The notes beneath the pieces were generated by a model that saw only the letters and a program-made list of their open reading frames with translations, ran no database searches and had not been told where the DNA came from. This document shows, piece after piece, positions 5,661 through 11,139 of a stretch of DNA of 11,139 nt (within the stretch, counting starts at the first letter, position 1; the number at the start of each line of letters is the position of its first letter). Source of the DNA: DALYLB01 sp046154695 (GTDB lineage Bacteria; Acidobacteriota; Blastocatellia; RBC074); NCBI GenBank assembly GCA_046154695.1, contig JBJXFI010000443.1:1-11139 (forward strand). Direction: 5' to 3'. Made by a program: the position numbers and the translations under genes.

Positions 5661-6884
5661 TCACTTCGGATCGAGGACGGTTCCCAGAAAGAGGATCGCG
5701 CCGCTCCGCGCGTCGTGAATCGCCATCAGAAAGGGGCGATCGGCGATGAACTGGAAGCGCTGTTGCGGCGGCCGCACCGATGTCACGCTGATGCCGACCG
5801 AGGTTGCGGCGGCGGCTTCGGCGCCTTCCTCGTTCACCTCGACGACCGCCTTGTGCCGCACATCGGAGATGAACAGGTTGCGTGCCTCCGAGATCCCGCT
5901 GAAATCGGCGCGACTCGCCGAGAACGCAACCTCCATTCCCATCGCCTTGAGCGCGTCATTCATGGAGTTTTCGTACTCGAGCTTGAATCGAGGCAGCTTG
6001 ATGTCCCCCGGTGTGTTGCGGAACCCGGTCTTCCATTGCTCCCACTTTTGAACCGTCAGGCCAGTGAGAAACGAGTCGAGCGTTTTTCCCGCCTCCGGGA
6101 GAAAAAGCGATAGGCTCACGCCTCCCGCGCCGTAGGGGAGAGTGACAGCCTGAAATCCCTCGCCGCGGGAATAGAGGAAGCTGCCCGATTGCGACATCAT
6201 CGGGACCTGCTTCTCTCCGCGCGGCAGGTGAAATGCCTGCGGGCGGGTCAGGGCCGCGTCGAATTTCTTTTGCCAGGCGCCCTTGAAATAGATCGCGTTG
6301 ATCAGAAACATCACCTGCTGGGCGGAGATCTTATCGATGATCTTCGGGATCTTGCCTTTGGTGTTGGCGCTCACCCAGCCATTGATCCGCGCGAGCGAGC
6401 GCGGATCGGCGAAATCGAGCGAGGCCGCCTCGGCGCCGAAGAACTGGCGGTTGCACGCGAGGAAGTCCTCCCGAAAGCTCATTCCCTGCCGCATCCAGAT
6501 CGAATTGGCGATGGCCAGCTCGATCTTCGGGTCGGCGCCGTGGAGCGCCCGCGACAATTCCGCGCTCGCCTGATTGATCTCGGAATGGGTCGCGCCGCCG
6601 AGGTGGAGCGTCCGCTTCATCGCAACCGAAGTCTCTCCCGCCGCTCCGTTATAGGCCATCGTCAATGCGGTCGCGATGCTCAGCGGAGAGAAGAAGAGAT
6701 TCTTCTCCCGCCCTTCCGCGCGCAGCCGGGCGAAGATGCTGAAGCCGAATTCATTCGCCGCGGCGGCCATTCTGTTTGTGGGCTCCATGGTCGGAGATGA
6801 TCCTTTCCCGCCGGTCCCGAAGCCGTGAATGCAAAGGCTCGCAAAGAGGCCGGCTGCGAGCAGCCATTTGATGTTGTTGCGCAT
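5661..6884 (-). CDS. Secreted serpin, predicted inhibitory
   Basis: The 407-residue product begins with a signal peptide (MRNNIKWLLAAGLFASLCIHGFG) followed by a full-length serpin domain. Landmarks are NLFFSPLSIATALTMAYNGA (helix B), INAIYFKGAW in the shutter/sheet A region, and the C-terminal signature FIADRPFLMAIHDARSG, then ILFLGTVLDP. The reactive centre loop hinge EEGAEAAAAT (352-361) has the small residues needed for loop insertion, the hallmark of inhibitory serpins that trap proteases covalently. By spacing from P17 Glu352, P1-P1' would be Thr368-Ser369, with Val367 as P2. A small or hydrophobic P1 suggests an elastase- or subtilisin-like target rather than trypsin, though one-residue shifts are possible. 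ATG 6884 is chosen for the signal peptide and the GGGAG six bases ahead; the frame extends further upstream through a palindromic repeat. The natural target is unknown; the S8 protease about 3 kb away is one speculative possibility. Confidence 0.93.
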   Translation of the reverse strand: MRNNIKWLLAAGLFASLCIHGFGTGGKGSSPTMEPTNRMAAAANEFGFSIFARLRAEGREKNLFFSPLSIATALTMAYNGAAGETSVAMKRTLHLGGATHSEINQASAELSRALHGADPKIELAIANSIWMRQGMSFREDFLACNRQFFGAEAASLDFADPRSLARINGWVSANTKGKIPKIIDKISAQQVMFLINAIYFKGAWQKKFDAALTRPQAFHLPRGEKQVPMMSQSGSFLYSRGEGFQAVTLPYGAGGVSLSLFLPEAGKTLDSFLTGLTVQKWEQWKTGFRNTPGDIKLPRFKLEYENSMNDALKAMGMEVAFSASRADFSGISEARNLFISDVRHKAVVEVNEEGAEAAAATSVGISVTSVRPPQQRFQFIADRPFLMAIHDARSGAILFLGTVLDPK

Positions 6885-6890
6885 GGTTTT

Positions 6891-6895
6891 CTCCC
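6891..6895 (-). promoter_or_regulatory. Ribosome binding site fixing the serpin start
   Basis: GGGAG on the minus strand lies six bases before ATG 6884. It decides against in-frame starts up to 7022, whose added residues are encoded by the repeat-bearing intergenic region. Confidence 0.7.
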
Positions 6896-6933
6896 GCTCG
6901 TTGAATACCGGTCGACTTCCCGTCGAAAAATGG

Positions 6934-6947
6934 CCGCCTGAAGGCGG
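6934..6947. repeat. REP-like palindrome in the divergent serpin/cytochrome spacer
   Basis: CCGCCTGAAGGCGG is a perfect 14-base palindrome in the serpin leader. With the flanking AACTCCAAACGAGAT it resembles a dispersed element I associate with acidobacterial and other soil genomes (GTTTGGAGTTCCGCC on the other strand); that association is from memory and unchecked. A smaller dyad (TCGAC / GTCGA, 6912-6926) lies beside it. Confidence 0.5.
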
Positions 6948-6974
6948 AACTCCAAACGAGATCATATTTCTCCG

Positions 6975-7003
6975 TTGACATCCTTCGCAAGGCGGCATAG
7001 TCT
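6975..7003 (+). promoter_or_regulatory. Sigma-70-like promoter for the cytochrome operon
   Basis: A perfect -35 box TTGACA (6975-6980) is separated by 17 bases from TAGTCT (6998-7003), a four-of-six -10 box. Transcription would begin near 7010, giving a leader of about 25 bases before ATG 7036. This is the best promoter match in the window. Confidence 0.65.
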
Positions 7004-7035
7004 CCCGCGCGCTCGGGATCAATCAACTTGCGGAT

Positions 7036-8802
7036 ATGCAAACGCTCACCATAAAAGCGATGATCGTGACGGGGATCGCCCTTTTCGGGGTGGCGATGCT
7101 GGTCTTTGCCGCGCAGCCGCGGTATTCGGGCGTGCGCGCGGGCCGGGCGGATGAGAACTATCTCGATTCGGGGAAATGTCTCGCATGTCATGAGAATCAT
7201 TATGCCTCATGGGCGCGCACACACCACAGCCGGATGACGCAGCAGGCGCGCCCGGAATCGGTGCAGGGCGATTTCGAGCGCGAGAATCGTTTCGAATATC
7301 TGGGCGTTCGCGCGACGATGTCGCGGGCGGGCGATGCGTTTTCGATGACGCTCGATCTCCCGGACGGGCGCCGCCAGGTCTTCCCGATCGACCGGACGGT
7401 CGGTTCGCGTCGAATCGAGCAGTATCTTTCGAAGCGGGAGGGCGAATATGTGCGCCTGCCCCTGGCCTACGATCTGATGAACCGCCGATGGATGAGCCTC
7501 AACGGTTCCTTCTTTCATGCGGACGGCGAGAACTTTTTTCAGCACCAGACCCAGTGGGATTCGAACTGCGTCTTTTGCCACAACGTCAAGGCGCAGCCGA
7601 TGATGGATCCGCGGACGCGCCGTTTCGAGACGGAGGTGGCCGAACTGGGGATCGCCTGCGGGGCCTGTCACGGTTCAACGGCGGCGCACATCGAGGAGGC
7701 GGCATCGCCATTGACGCGGGCGCGATGGCGGCTCTTCGGGAGCGGGGATCGCGAGGTGGTCCATCCGGGGCGGATCTCGCCCGAGCGCTCGATGATGATC
7801 TGCGGCCACTGCCATGGCCAGCGCGTCCCCGAGCCGGTGGATCGCATACAGGAGATCATGCGGAAGGGAGATCCGTACAACGCCGGCGAGGATCTGGCGC
7901 GGTTCTACCGGCCCGTCACGCGCGCGACGCGCATCGGCGACTTCTCCTTCGCCAACCGGTTCTGGAACAACGGCTCGCCGCGGCTGACGGCCTACGAATA
8001 TCAGGGCGTGCTGCGATCCGCATGTTTCACGAAGGGATCGGGGCCGGATCGGATTCAATGCCTGACCTGCCACACGATGCACGACGGCGATCCGAAGGGC
8101 CAGATCCCGCCGGAAAATCGGACGGACAAGCCCTGCCTCTCGTGCCATCAGCAGTACACTCCGCCCGCTTCGCTGGCCGCGCACACGCGCCACGGCGCGG
8201 AATCCGCGGGCAGCCGCTGTTACAACTGCCATATGCCGCGGGTTGTGTACGGCGTGATGAGCATCCATCCGACGCATGAAATCACGGTTCCCGATCCGGG
8301 ATTGACGATTTCGCAGGGCGTGCCGAACGCCTGCAGCCAGTGCCATCTCGACAAATCGGTCAACTGGGCGGCGGCGGCGGCCGCGGACCTATGGCCGAAG
8401 CGATTCGGCGGGCGCCCGCCGAGTCCATCGAGTATGGAGGACCAGTTCGACCGTCCCGAGGGCGCGCGGGCGCTCTTTGCCGGGGATGCGTTGACGCGGG
8501 CGCTGGCGGCCGAGGCGCTCGCCGGAGGCGGTCCGGTCAAACCCGATCCGGAATGGGCCCGTCCGCTGCTGATCGAGGCCTTTTCCGACAATTATCCGAT
8601 CGTCCGCTTCTTCGCCGCGCAGGGGCTCGGCGGCGTCGATCGACGCGCTCCCCGCCCGGACTATCTCGCGCCGGCCCCTGCGCGGCAGACGGCTTATGAG
8701 CGATGGTGGAGCCTCTATCCCACGCGGCGGCAGGCCATCGCGGAACTTGCCGCGCTCCTGCGCGCCAGGCGCGTCAATGTCGATCTCGAAGTGGGGGAAT
8801 GA
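7036..8802 (+). CDS. Exported octaheme c-type cytochrome with HEAT-like C-terminal tail
   Basis: The 588-residue protein has an N-terminal hydrophobic segment (about residues 5-26), either a signal peptide cleaved near FAA or an anchor. It has eight CXXCH heme-binding sites: Cys48, Cys178, Cys208, Cys256, Cys342, Cys367, Cys395 and Cys433. The first (KCLACHENHYASWARTHH) and the later pairs resemble the cytochrome c554 / doubled-CXXCH group, whose members carry electrons or reduce small nitrogen or sulfur compounds. No CXXCK active-site heme of NrfA type is present, so a nitrite reductase role is not supported. Several further histidines (His63/His64, His161, His170, His411, His414) could be distal heme ligands. 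Residues about 478-536 are Ala/Leu-rich helices resembling HEAT repeats, seen in some relatives. The stop is three bases from the next gene, indicating one operon. No strong Shine-Dalgarno precedes ATG 7036; ATG 7060 is the alternative. Substrate is unknown. Confidence 0.9.
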   Translation: MQTLTIKAMIVTGIALFGVAMLVFAAQPRYSGVRAGRADENYLDSGKCLACHENHYASWARTHHSRMTQQARPESVQGDFERENRFEYLGVRATMSRAGDAFSMTLDLPDGRRQVFPIDRTVGSRRIEQYLSKREGEYVRLPLAYDLMNRRWMSLNGSFFHADGENFFQHQTQWDSNCVFCHNVKAQPMMDPRTRRFETEVAELGIACGACHGSTAAHIEEAASPLTRARWRLFGSGDREVVHPGRISPERSMMICGHCHGQRVPEPVDRIQEIMRKGDPYNAGEDLARFYRPVTRATRIGDFSFANRFWNNGSPRLTAYEYQGVLRSACFTKGSGPDRIQCLTCHTMHDGDPKGQIPPENRTDKPCLSCHQQYTPPASLAAHTRHGAESAGSRCYNCHMPRVVYGVMSIHPTHEITVPDPGLTISQGVPNACSQCHLDKSVNWAAAAAADLWPKRFGGRPPSPSSMEDQFDRPEGARALFAGDALTRALAAEALAGGGPVKPDPEWARPLLIEAFSDNYPIVRFFAAQGLGGVDRRAPRPDYLAPAPARQTAYERWWSLYPTRRQAIAELAALLRARRVNVDLEVGE

Positions 8803-8805
8803 TCC

Positions 8806-9300
8806 ATGCCCAGACAGAAACATGAGACGAAGCCGGGCGGTTCGGCTGAGGATGCAAACGATCCGGCGGCCGCCCAAGTCCCGGCCCCGCCGCCTGCCGG
8901 GGGGATGCGGGGGCTTATCACGCAGGGCTGGATCAGCATCGCCGCCTGGATGACGATCGGCCTGCTGCTCGAAGGGCTTCTCGCCTACCGCGCGCCCGGC
9001 TACCTCGAAGATTCACAGCGCCGCGAACTCTTTCGCCTGGCCCACGCGCACGGCGCGCTGCTCGGCGTTCTGCTGCTCGTTGCGGCATGGTGCGCCGAGC
9101 GATTCGGCGATCCAGGCCGCATCGCCCTTCTCGCGCTGCGCACCGGCGCCCTTTTGATGCCCCTGGGCTTCTTTCTCGCCGGCCTTCACCACCCCGAGGG
9201 AGATCCCGGCATCGCCATCTGGCTCTCCCCTCCCGGCGCCGTCCTCGTCATCTTCGCCGCCGTATCGATGGCGCTCGCTTCCCGCTCCTCCCGGCAATGA
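8806..9300 (+). CDS. Four-helix membrane protein coupled to the octaheme cytochrome
   Basis: I do not recognise a named family. The 164-residue protein has a polar, Ala/Pro-rich N-terminus (1-35) and then about four hydrophobic helices (roughly 41-60, 80-97, 108-128, 137-157). Helix 2 starts with a His-X-His pair (His80, His82 in LAHAHG), and helix 3 ends with His128-His129. GGGGGA (8793-8798) lies seven bases before ATG 8806 and overlaps the end of the cytochrome gene, so translation is probably coupled. Context suggests a membrane partner of the cytochrome, for example an anchor or a quinol-facing subunit with the histidines as heme b ligands. That is inference: no heme has been shown, and four-helix proteins of this size are common. 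Confidence 0.75.
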   Translation: MPRQKHETKPGGSAEDANDPAAAQVPAPPPAGGMRGLITQGWISIAAWMTIGLLLEGLLAYRAPGYLEDSQRRELFRLAHAHGALLGVLLLVAAWCAERFGDPGRIALLALRTGALLMPLGFFLAGLHHPEGDPGIAIWLSPPGAVLVIFAAVSMALASRSSRQ

Positions 9301-9346
9301 CGGGGAAGATTGCCTCACTCGTCGTCTGACTGAGCCCTCATCCCCG
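9301..9346 (+). terminator. Possible terminator of the cytochrome operon
   Basis: CGGGGA directly after the stop codon at 9300 can pair with TCCCCG (9341-9346), with an inner CTCA / TGAG pair (9314-9317, 9331-9334). CTTCCTTATTAT follows. The stem is interrupted and the T-rich tail is poor, so this is tentative. Confidence 0.3.
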
Positions 9347-9416
9347 CTTCCTTATTATGGAATGCGCATCAAATCCCGATTAAATCAAAACTACTTTAAC
9401 AGATTCTAAAATTTTA

Positions 9417-9446
9417 TTGACTCGCCGGACTACGTTCAAGTAATCT
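9417..9446 (+). promoter_or_regulatory. Candidate promoter upstream of the S8 protease
   Basis: TTGACT (9417-9422), 18 bases, then TAATCT (9441-9446) is a reasonable sigma-70-like pair. It sits at the end of a strongly AT-rich stretch (about 9350-9420) in otherwise GC-rich DNA. A dyad GCCGG / CCGGC (9424-9428 and 9448-9452) brackets the spacer and -10 box and could be an operator. Use of this promoter would leave a leader of about 490 bases. Confidence 0.4.
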
Positions 9447-9452
9447 GCCGGC

Positions 9453-9945
9453 TGTCATTGTGTCTCCCTCATGATGACAAGCGAGTAGGACGCAACCTCA
9501 CAACCGGGCAGGGAATCGGCGACGGTGAAAAGTTCCAGCGAAGGCAATCTTTAACTGGAACCGTCCGCGCAGATTTTCTTCCTAAACCTCATTGTAAGCC
9601 GCGCCCGCTTGCTTGCGAGATCCGATGGCCAGTGCGAACGACAAATCCGTAAACCAATACTATTTCGTGGAGTGACGTCATAAAAGATCGTTAGCGCATG
9701 CGGGCGGAGAGACAGCCGTTTTGCATTGCGGCCCCCATAAGCGACCTCACAACCATCGTTCACGAGGAACCGCGGGAATCCACCGGCGAACTGTCTTTGC
9801 GCGAGAAGCGCGAAGAGGGCGGAGAGGTGCGTCCGAAGGGACGTCACGCCGCGCGGGGATTCCCGGTGTTGCCACGAGGAGCCGCTCAGGCCGCGCGGCG
9901 CAAGGTCACGAGAATAAAACCTATCCTGATCCGGGAGGAATCAAC
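9453..9945 (+). other. Long gene-free, possibly structured leader of the S8 protease
   Basis: No convincing gene is seen in this stretch; the short open frames in it lack ribosome binding sites and protein-like composition. It contains several dyads: GTTCCAG / CTGGAAC (9532-9538 with 9555-9561), a bulged stem GTG-CGTCC / GGACG-T-CAC around GAAG (9827-9847), and CGGG-GATT-CCCG (9864 region). The 11-base string ACCTCACAACC occurs twice, near 9495 and 9745. Each copy is followed at varied distance by GGGAATC and CGGCGA. TGACGTCA (9673-9680) is an isolated palindrome. This could be a regulatory leader or a small RNA, but it matches no riboswitch class I could recall. Confidence 0.3.
9933..9939 (+). 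promoter_or_regulatory. Strong ribosome binding site of the S8 protease
   Basis: GGGAGGA, with its core GGAGG seven bases before ATG 9946, is the strongest Shine-Dalgarno in the window. It fixes the start of a gene whose 3' end is not in view. Confidence 0.85.
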
Positions 9946-11139
9946 ATGCGAACGTCTCACAAACACACACACACCAATCCCAAGACGTGGAGGCGACTGC
10001 ACAATCCGGTTGTATGGATGCTGCTGACGGTTGCGGCGCTGGTTCTGCCGGCCATCCAGTGGAGCGCTCCGTCGGAGGCGGCGAAGCCGGGCGCGGAGAT
10101 CGGTGGAAACGCGAATCTGCGATCCCCGTGGGATCTGGGATATCGGAGCCGCGGCGACGCGCACAAGCTGCACGTGCAGGATGCGGCGCTTGCGAAGGAT
10201 CTCGTCGCCAAAGGCGGGCGTTTGCTGGCGGATTACGGCACGTATCAATTGATCGAGGCCTCGTCGTCGACGGCCTCTTCGCTCGCGGCGGGTGCGCAGG
10301 CGGAGCTTCGTGACGACAACAATCTGATTCTCCTCAACTCGGGCGCGTTCGACACGTCGACGCTGGCGGCGCGGGCCGCGCGATCGGGCCGCGCGAATCG
10401 GGTGAAGGCGGGCAATCCCGAAGGCAAGGGGATGTGGCTGGTGCAGTTTGTCGGGCCGGTCAAGCCGGAATGGCACGCCGAACTGGAGGCGACCGGCGTT
10501 CGAGTGGTCAACTATATTCCGAACAACGCCTATCTGGTGTATGGCGACTCGGCCAGCGTGAACAAGCTGGCTTCGTGGGCGGTGGTCGCGGATCACGTGC
10601 AGTGGCAGGGCGAATATCTGCCGCAGCACAAGATGAGCCCGGAGCTGACAAGCAAGGCATACAGCCGTGAGGCGCAGGAGAGGAACACCGGCCTCGCGCG
10701 TGACGGAAACGCGACGACCGGCGCCGCGGGCGCGCAGCAAACGAGCAGCTACGCGCAGGTGCAGCTCGTGAAGGATCCGGCGGCGAACAGCGGGACGTTC
10801 GACAGGGTCGCGGCGCTGGCCGGCGCGCAGTCGATCGCCTCGCAATACGACATCGCGGCCTATGTGAACCTCACGGTCCGGCTGCCGCAGAGCCTGACGG
10901 CCGATGCGTTCGCCAAGCAGTTGGCGGACCGGCCGGACATCGTCTCGATCTCGCCGTATCTGCTTCCGCGGAAGTTCGATGAGCGGCAGAACATTATCAT
11001 CGCCGGGAATCTGACGGGGAGCAGCCCGACGCCCGGGAACTATCTGACCTATCTCGCCGACAACAACCTCACGCAATCCCAGTTCACGTCCTCGAATTTC
11101 TCGGTCAACGTGGTCGACAGCGGCCTCGACAACGCGACG
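9946..11139 (+). CDS. Secreted subtilisin-like (S8) serine protease, N-terminal part (3' truncated by window edge)
   Basis: An uninterrupted 398-codon frame runs off the right edge. It begins with a basic, His-rich n-region (residues 1-20), then a hydrophobic core (VVWMLLTVAALVLPAI), a long signal peptide. The last residues, VNVVDSGLDN with Asp391, match the catalytic Asp motif that opens the S8 fold; His and Ser would lie beyond the window. That leaves about 380 residues before the catalytic domain, far more than the roughly 80-residue prodomain of subtilisin. Two stretches in it look prodomain-like: about 163-235 (MWLVQFVGPV, YIPNNAYLVYG) and about 269-350 (YAQVQLVKDP, VNLTVRLPQ, PDIVSISPYL). 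The second resembles an I9-type inhibitor with its closing beta strand. The protease is probably exported and self-processing. The S8 call depends on one motif plus architecture, so it is good but not certain. Confidence 0.82.
   Translation, partial: MRTSHKHTHTNPKTWRRLHNPVVWMLLTVAALVLPAIQWSAPSEAAKPGAEIGGNANLRSPWDLGYRSRGDAHKLHVQDAALAKDLVAKGGRLLADYGTYQLIEASSSTASSLAAGAQAELRDDNNLILLNSGAFDTSTLAARAARSGRANRVKAGNPEGKGMWLVQFVGPVKPEWHAELEATGVRVVNYIPNNAYLVYGDSASVNKLASWAVVADHVQWQGEYLPQHKMSPELTSKAYSREAQERNTGLARDGNATTGAAGAQQTSSYAQVQLVKDPAANSGTFDRVAALAGAQSIASQYDIAAYVNLTVRLPQSLTADAFAKQLADRPDIVSISPYLLPRKFDERQNIIIAGNLTGSSPTPGNYLTYLADNNLTQSQFTSSNFSVNVVDSGLDNAT

Noticed and set aside
6819..6884. Lipoprotein signal on the serpin
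   Set aside because: The Cys in FASLC is preceded by Leu at -1, where a lipobox needs Gly, Ala or Ser. A standard signal peptide fits better.
7209..8279. A 356-codon plus-strand open frame inside the cytochrome gene
   Set aside because: It is Arg- and Gly-rich and has no CXXCH motifs. The overlapping frame encodes eight heme sites and is plainly the real gene.
7036..8802. NrfA-type nitrite reductase or octaheme tetrathionate reductase
   Set aside because: There is no CXXCK active-site heme or other diagnostic substitution. All eight sites are ordinary CXXCH.
9481..9570. Glycine, cobalamin or cyclic di-GMP riboswitch
   Set aside because: Short strings such as GAAGGCAA, GACGCAA and GGGAATCGG recall parts of these classes. 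The conserved cores and their spacing are absent.
9886..11076. A 396-codon minus-strand open frame
   Set aside because: It is Arg-rich and repetitive in composition, and lies antisense to the plus-strand protease, which has a strong ribosome binding site, a signal peptide and a catalytic motif.

Overview
The window reads as chromosomal sequence from a GC-rich, free-living, Gram-negative-type bacterium. The mix of genes points towards Acidobacteriota or a similar soil lineage: a secreted octaheme cytochrome c, an envelope TlpA-type thioredoxin, a secreted serpin, a Uma2 endonuclease, a VapBC module and REP-like intergenic palindromes. This placement is an inference; there is no rRNA or other phylogenetic marker here. 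No tRNA, rRNA, CRISPR array, transposase or phage gene was found.

Layout. At the left edge (1-550, + strand) is the end of an antitoxin gene overlapping a PIN-domain VapC-type toxin, in visibly lower GC than the rest. Next is an exported two-domain sulfurtransferase (711-1730, +). It converges on a Uma2-family nuclease gene (1756-2415, -), with a compact hairpin in the 25-base gap. Upstream of Uma2 on the minus strand lie an exported redoxin-TlpA fusion (2491-3636), an L-glutamate gamma-semialdehyde dehydrogenase (3885-5450) and a secreted serpin (5661-6884). The gaps between them hold palindromic repeats, a 10-base tandem repeat and a short coding-like remnant.

The serpin is divergent from a tight two-gene plus-strand unit: an octaheme c-type cytochrome (7036-8802) and, three bases later, a four-helix membrane protein (8806-9300). 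A good sigma-70-like promoter sits in front of the cytochrome. A gene-free stretch of about 645 bases follows (9301-9945). It holds a possible terminator, a candidate promoter and a long structured leader. It ends at a strong Shine-Dalgarno for a large secreted subtilisin-like (S8) protease that runs off the right edge just after its catalytic Asp motif (9946-11139).

Functional themes. Most products carry export signals and would act in the periplasm, at the membrane or outside the cell: sulfur transfer, thiol redox, heme electron transfer, protease inhibition and proteolysis. The dehydrogenase is a cytoplasmic proline/arginine catabolic enzyme. The only compact operon is cytochrome plus membrane protein. 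The other minus-strand genes are separated by 75-248 bases and may be transcribed separately. I found no clearly new multi-gene system. The best candidates for a second look are the octaheme cytochrome/four-helix pair, the long leader of the protease, the redoxin-TlpA fusion and the intergenic palindromes.
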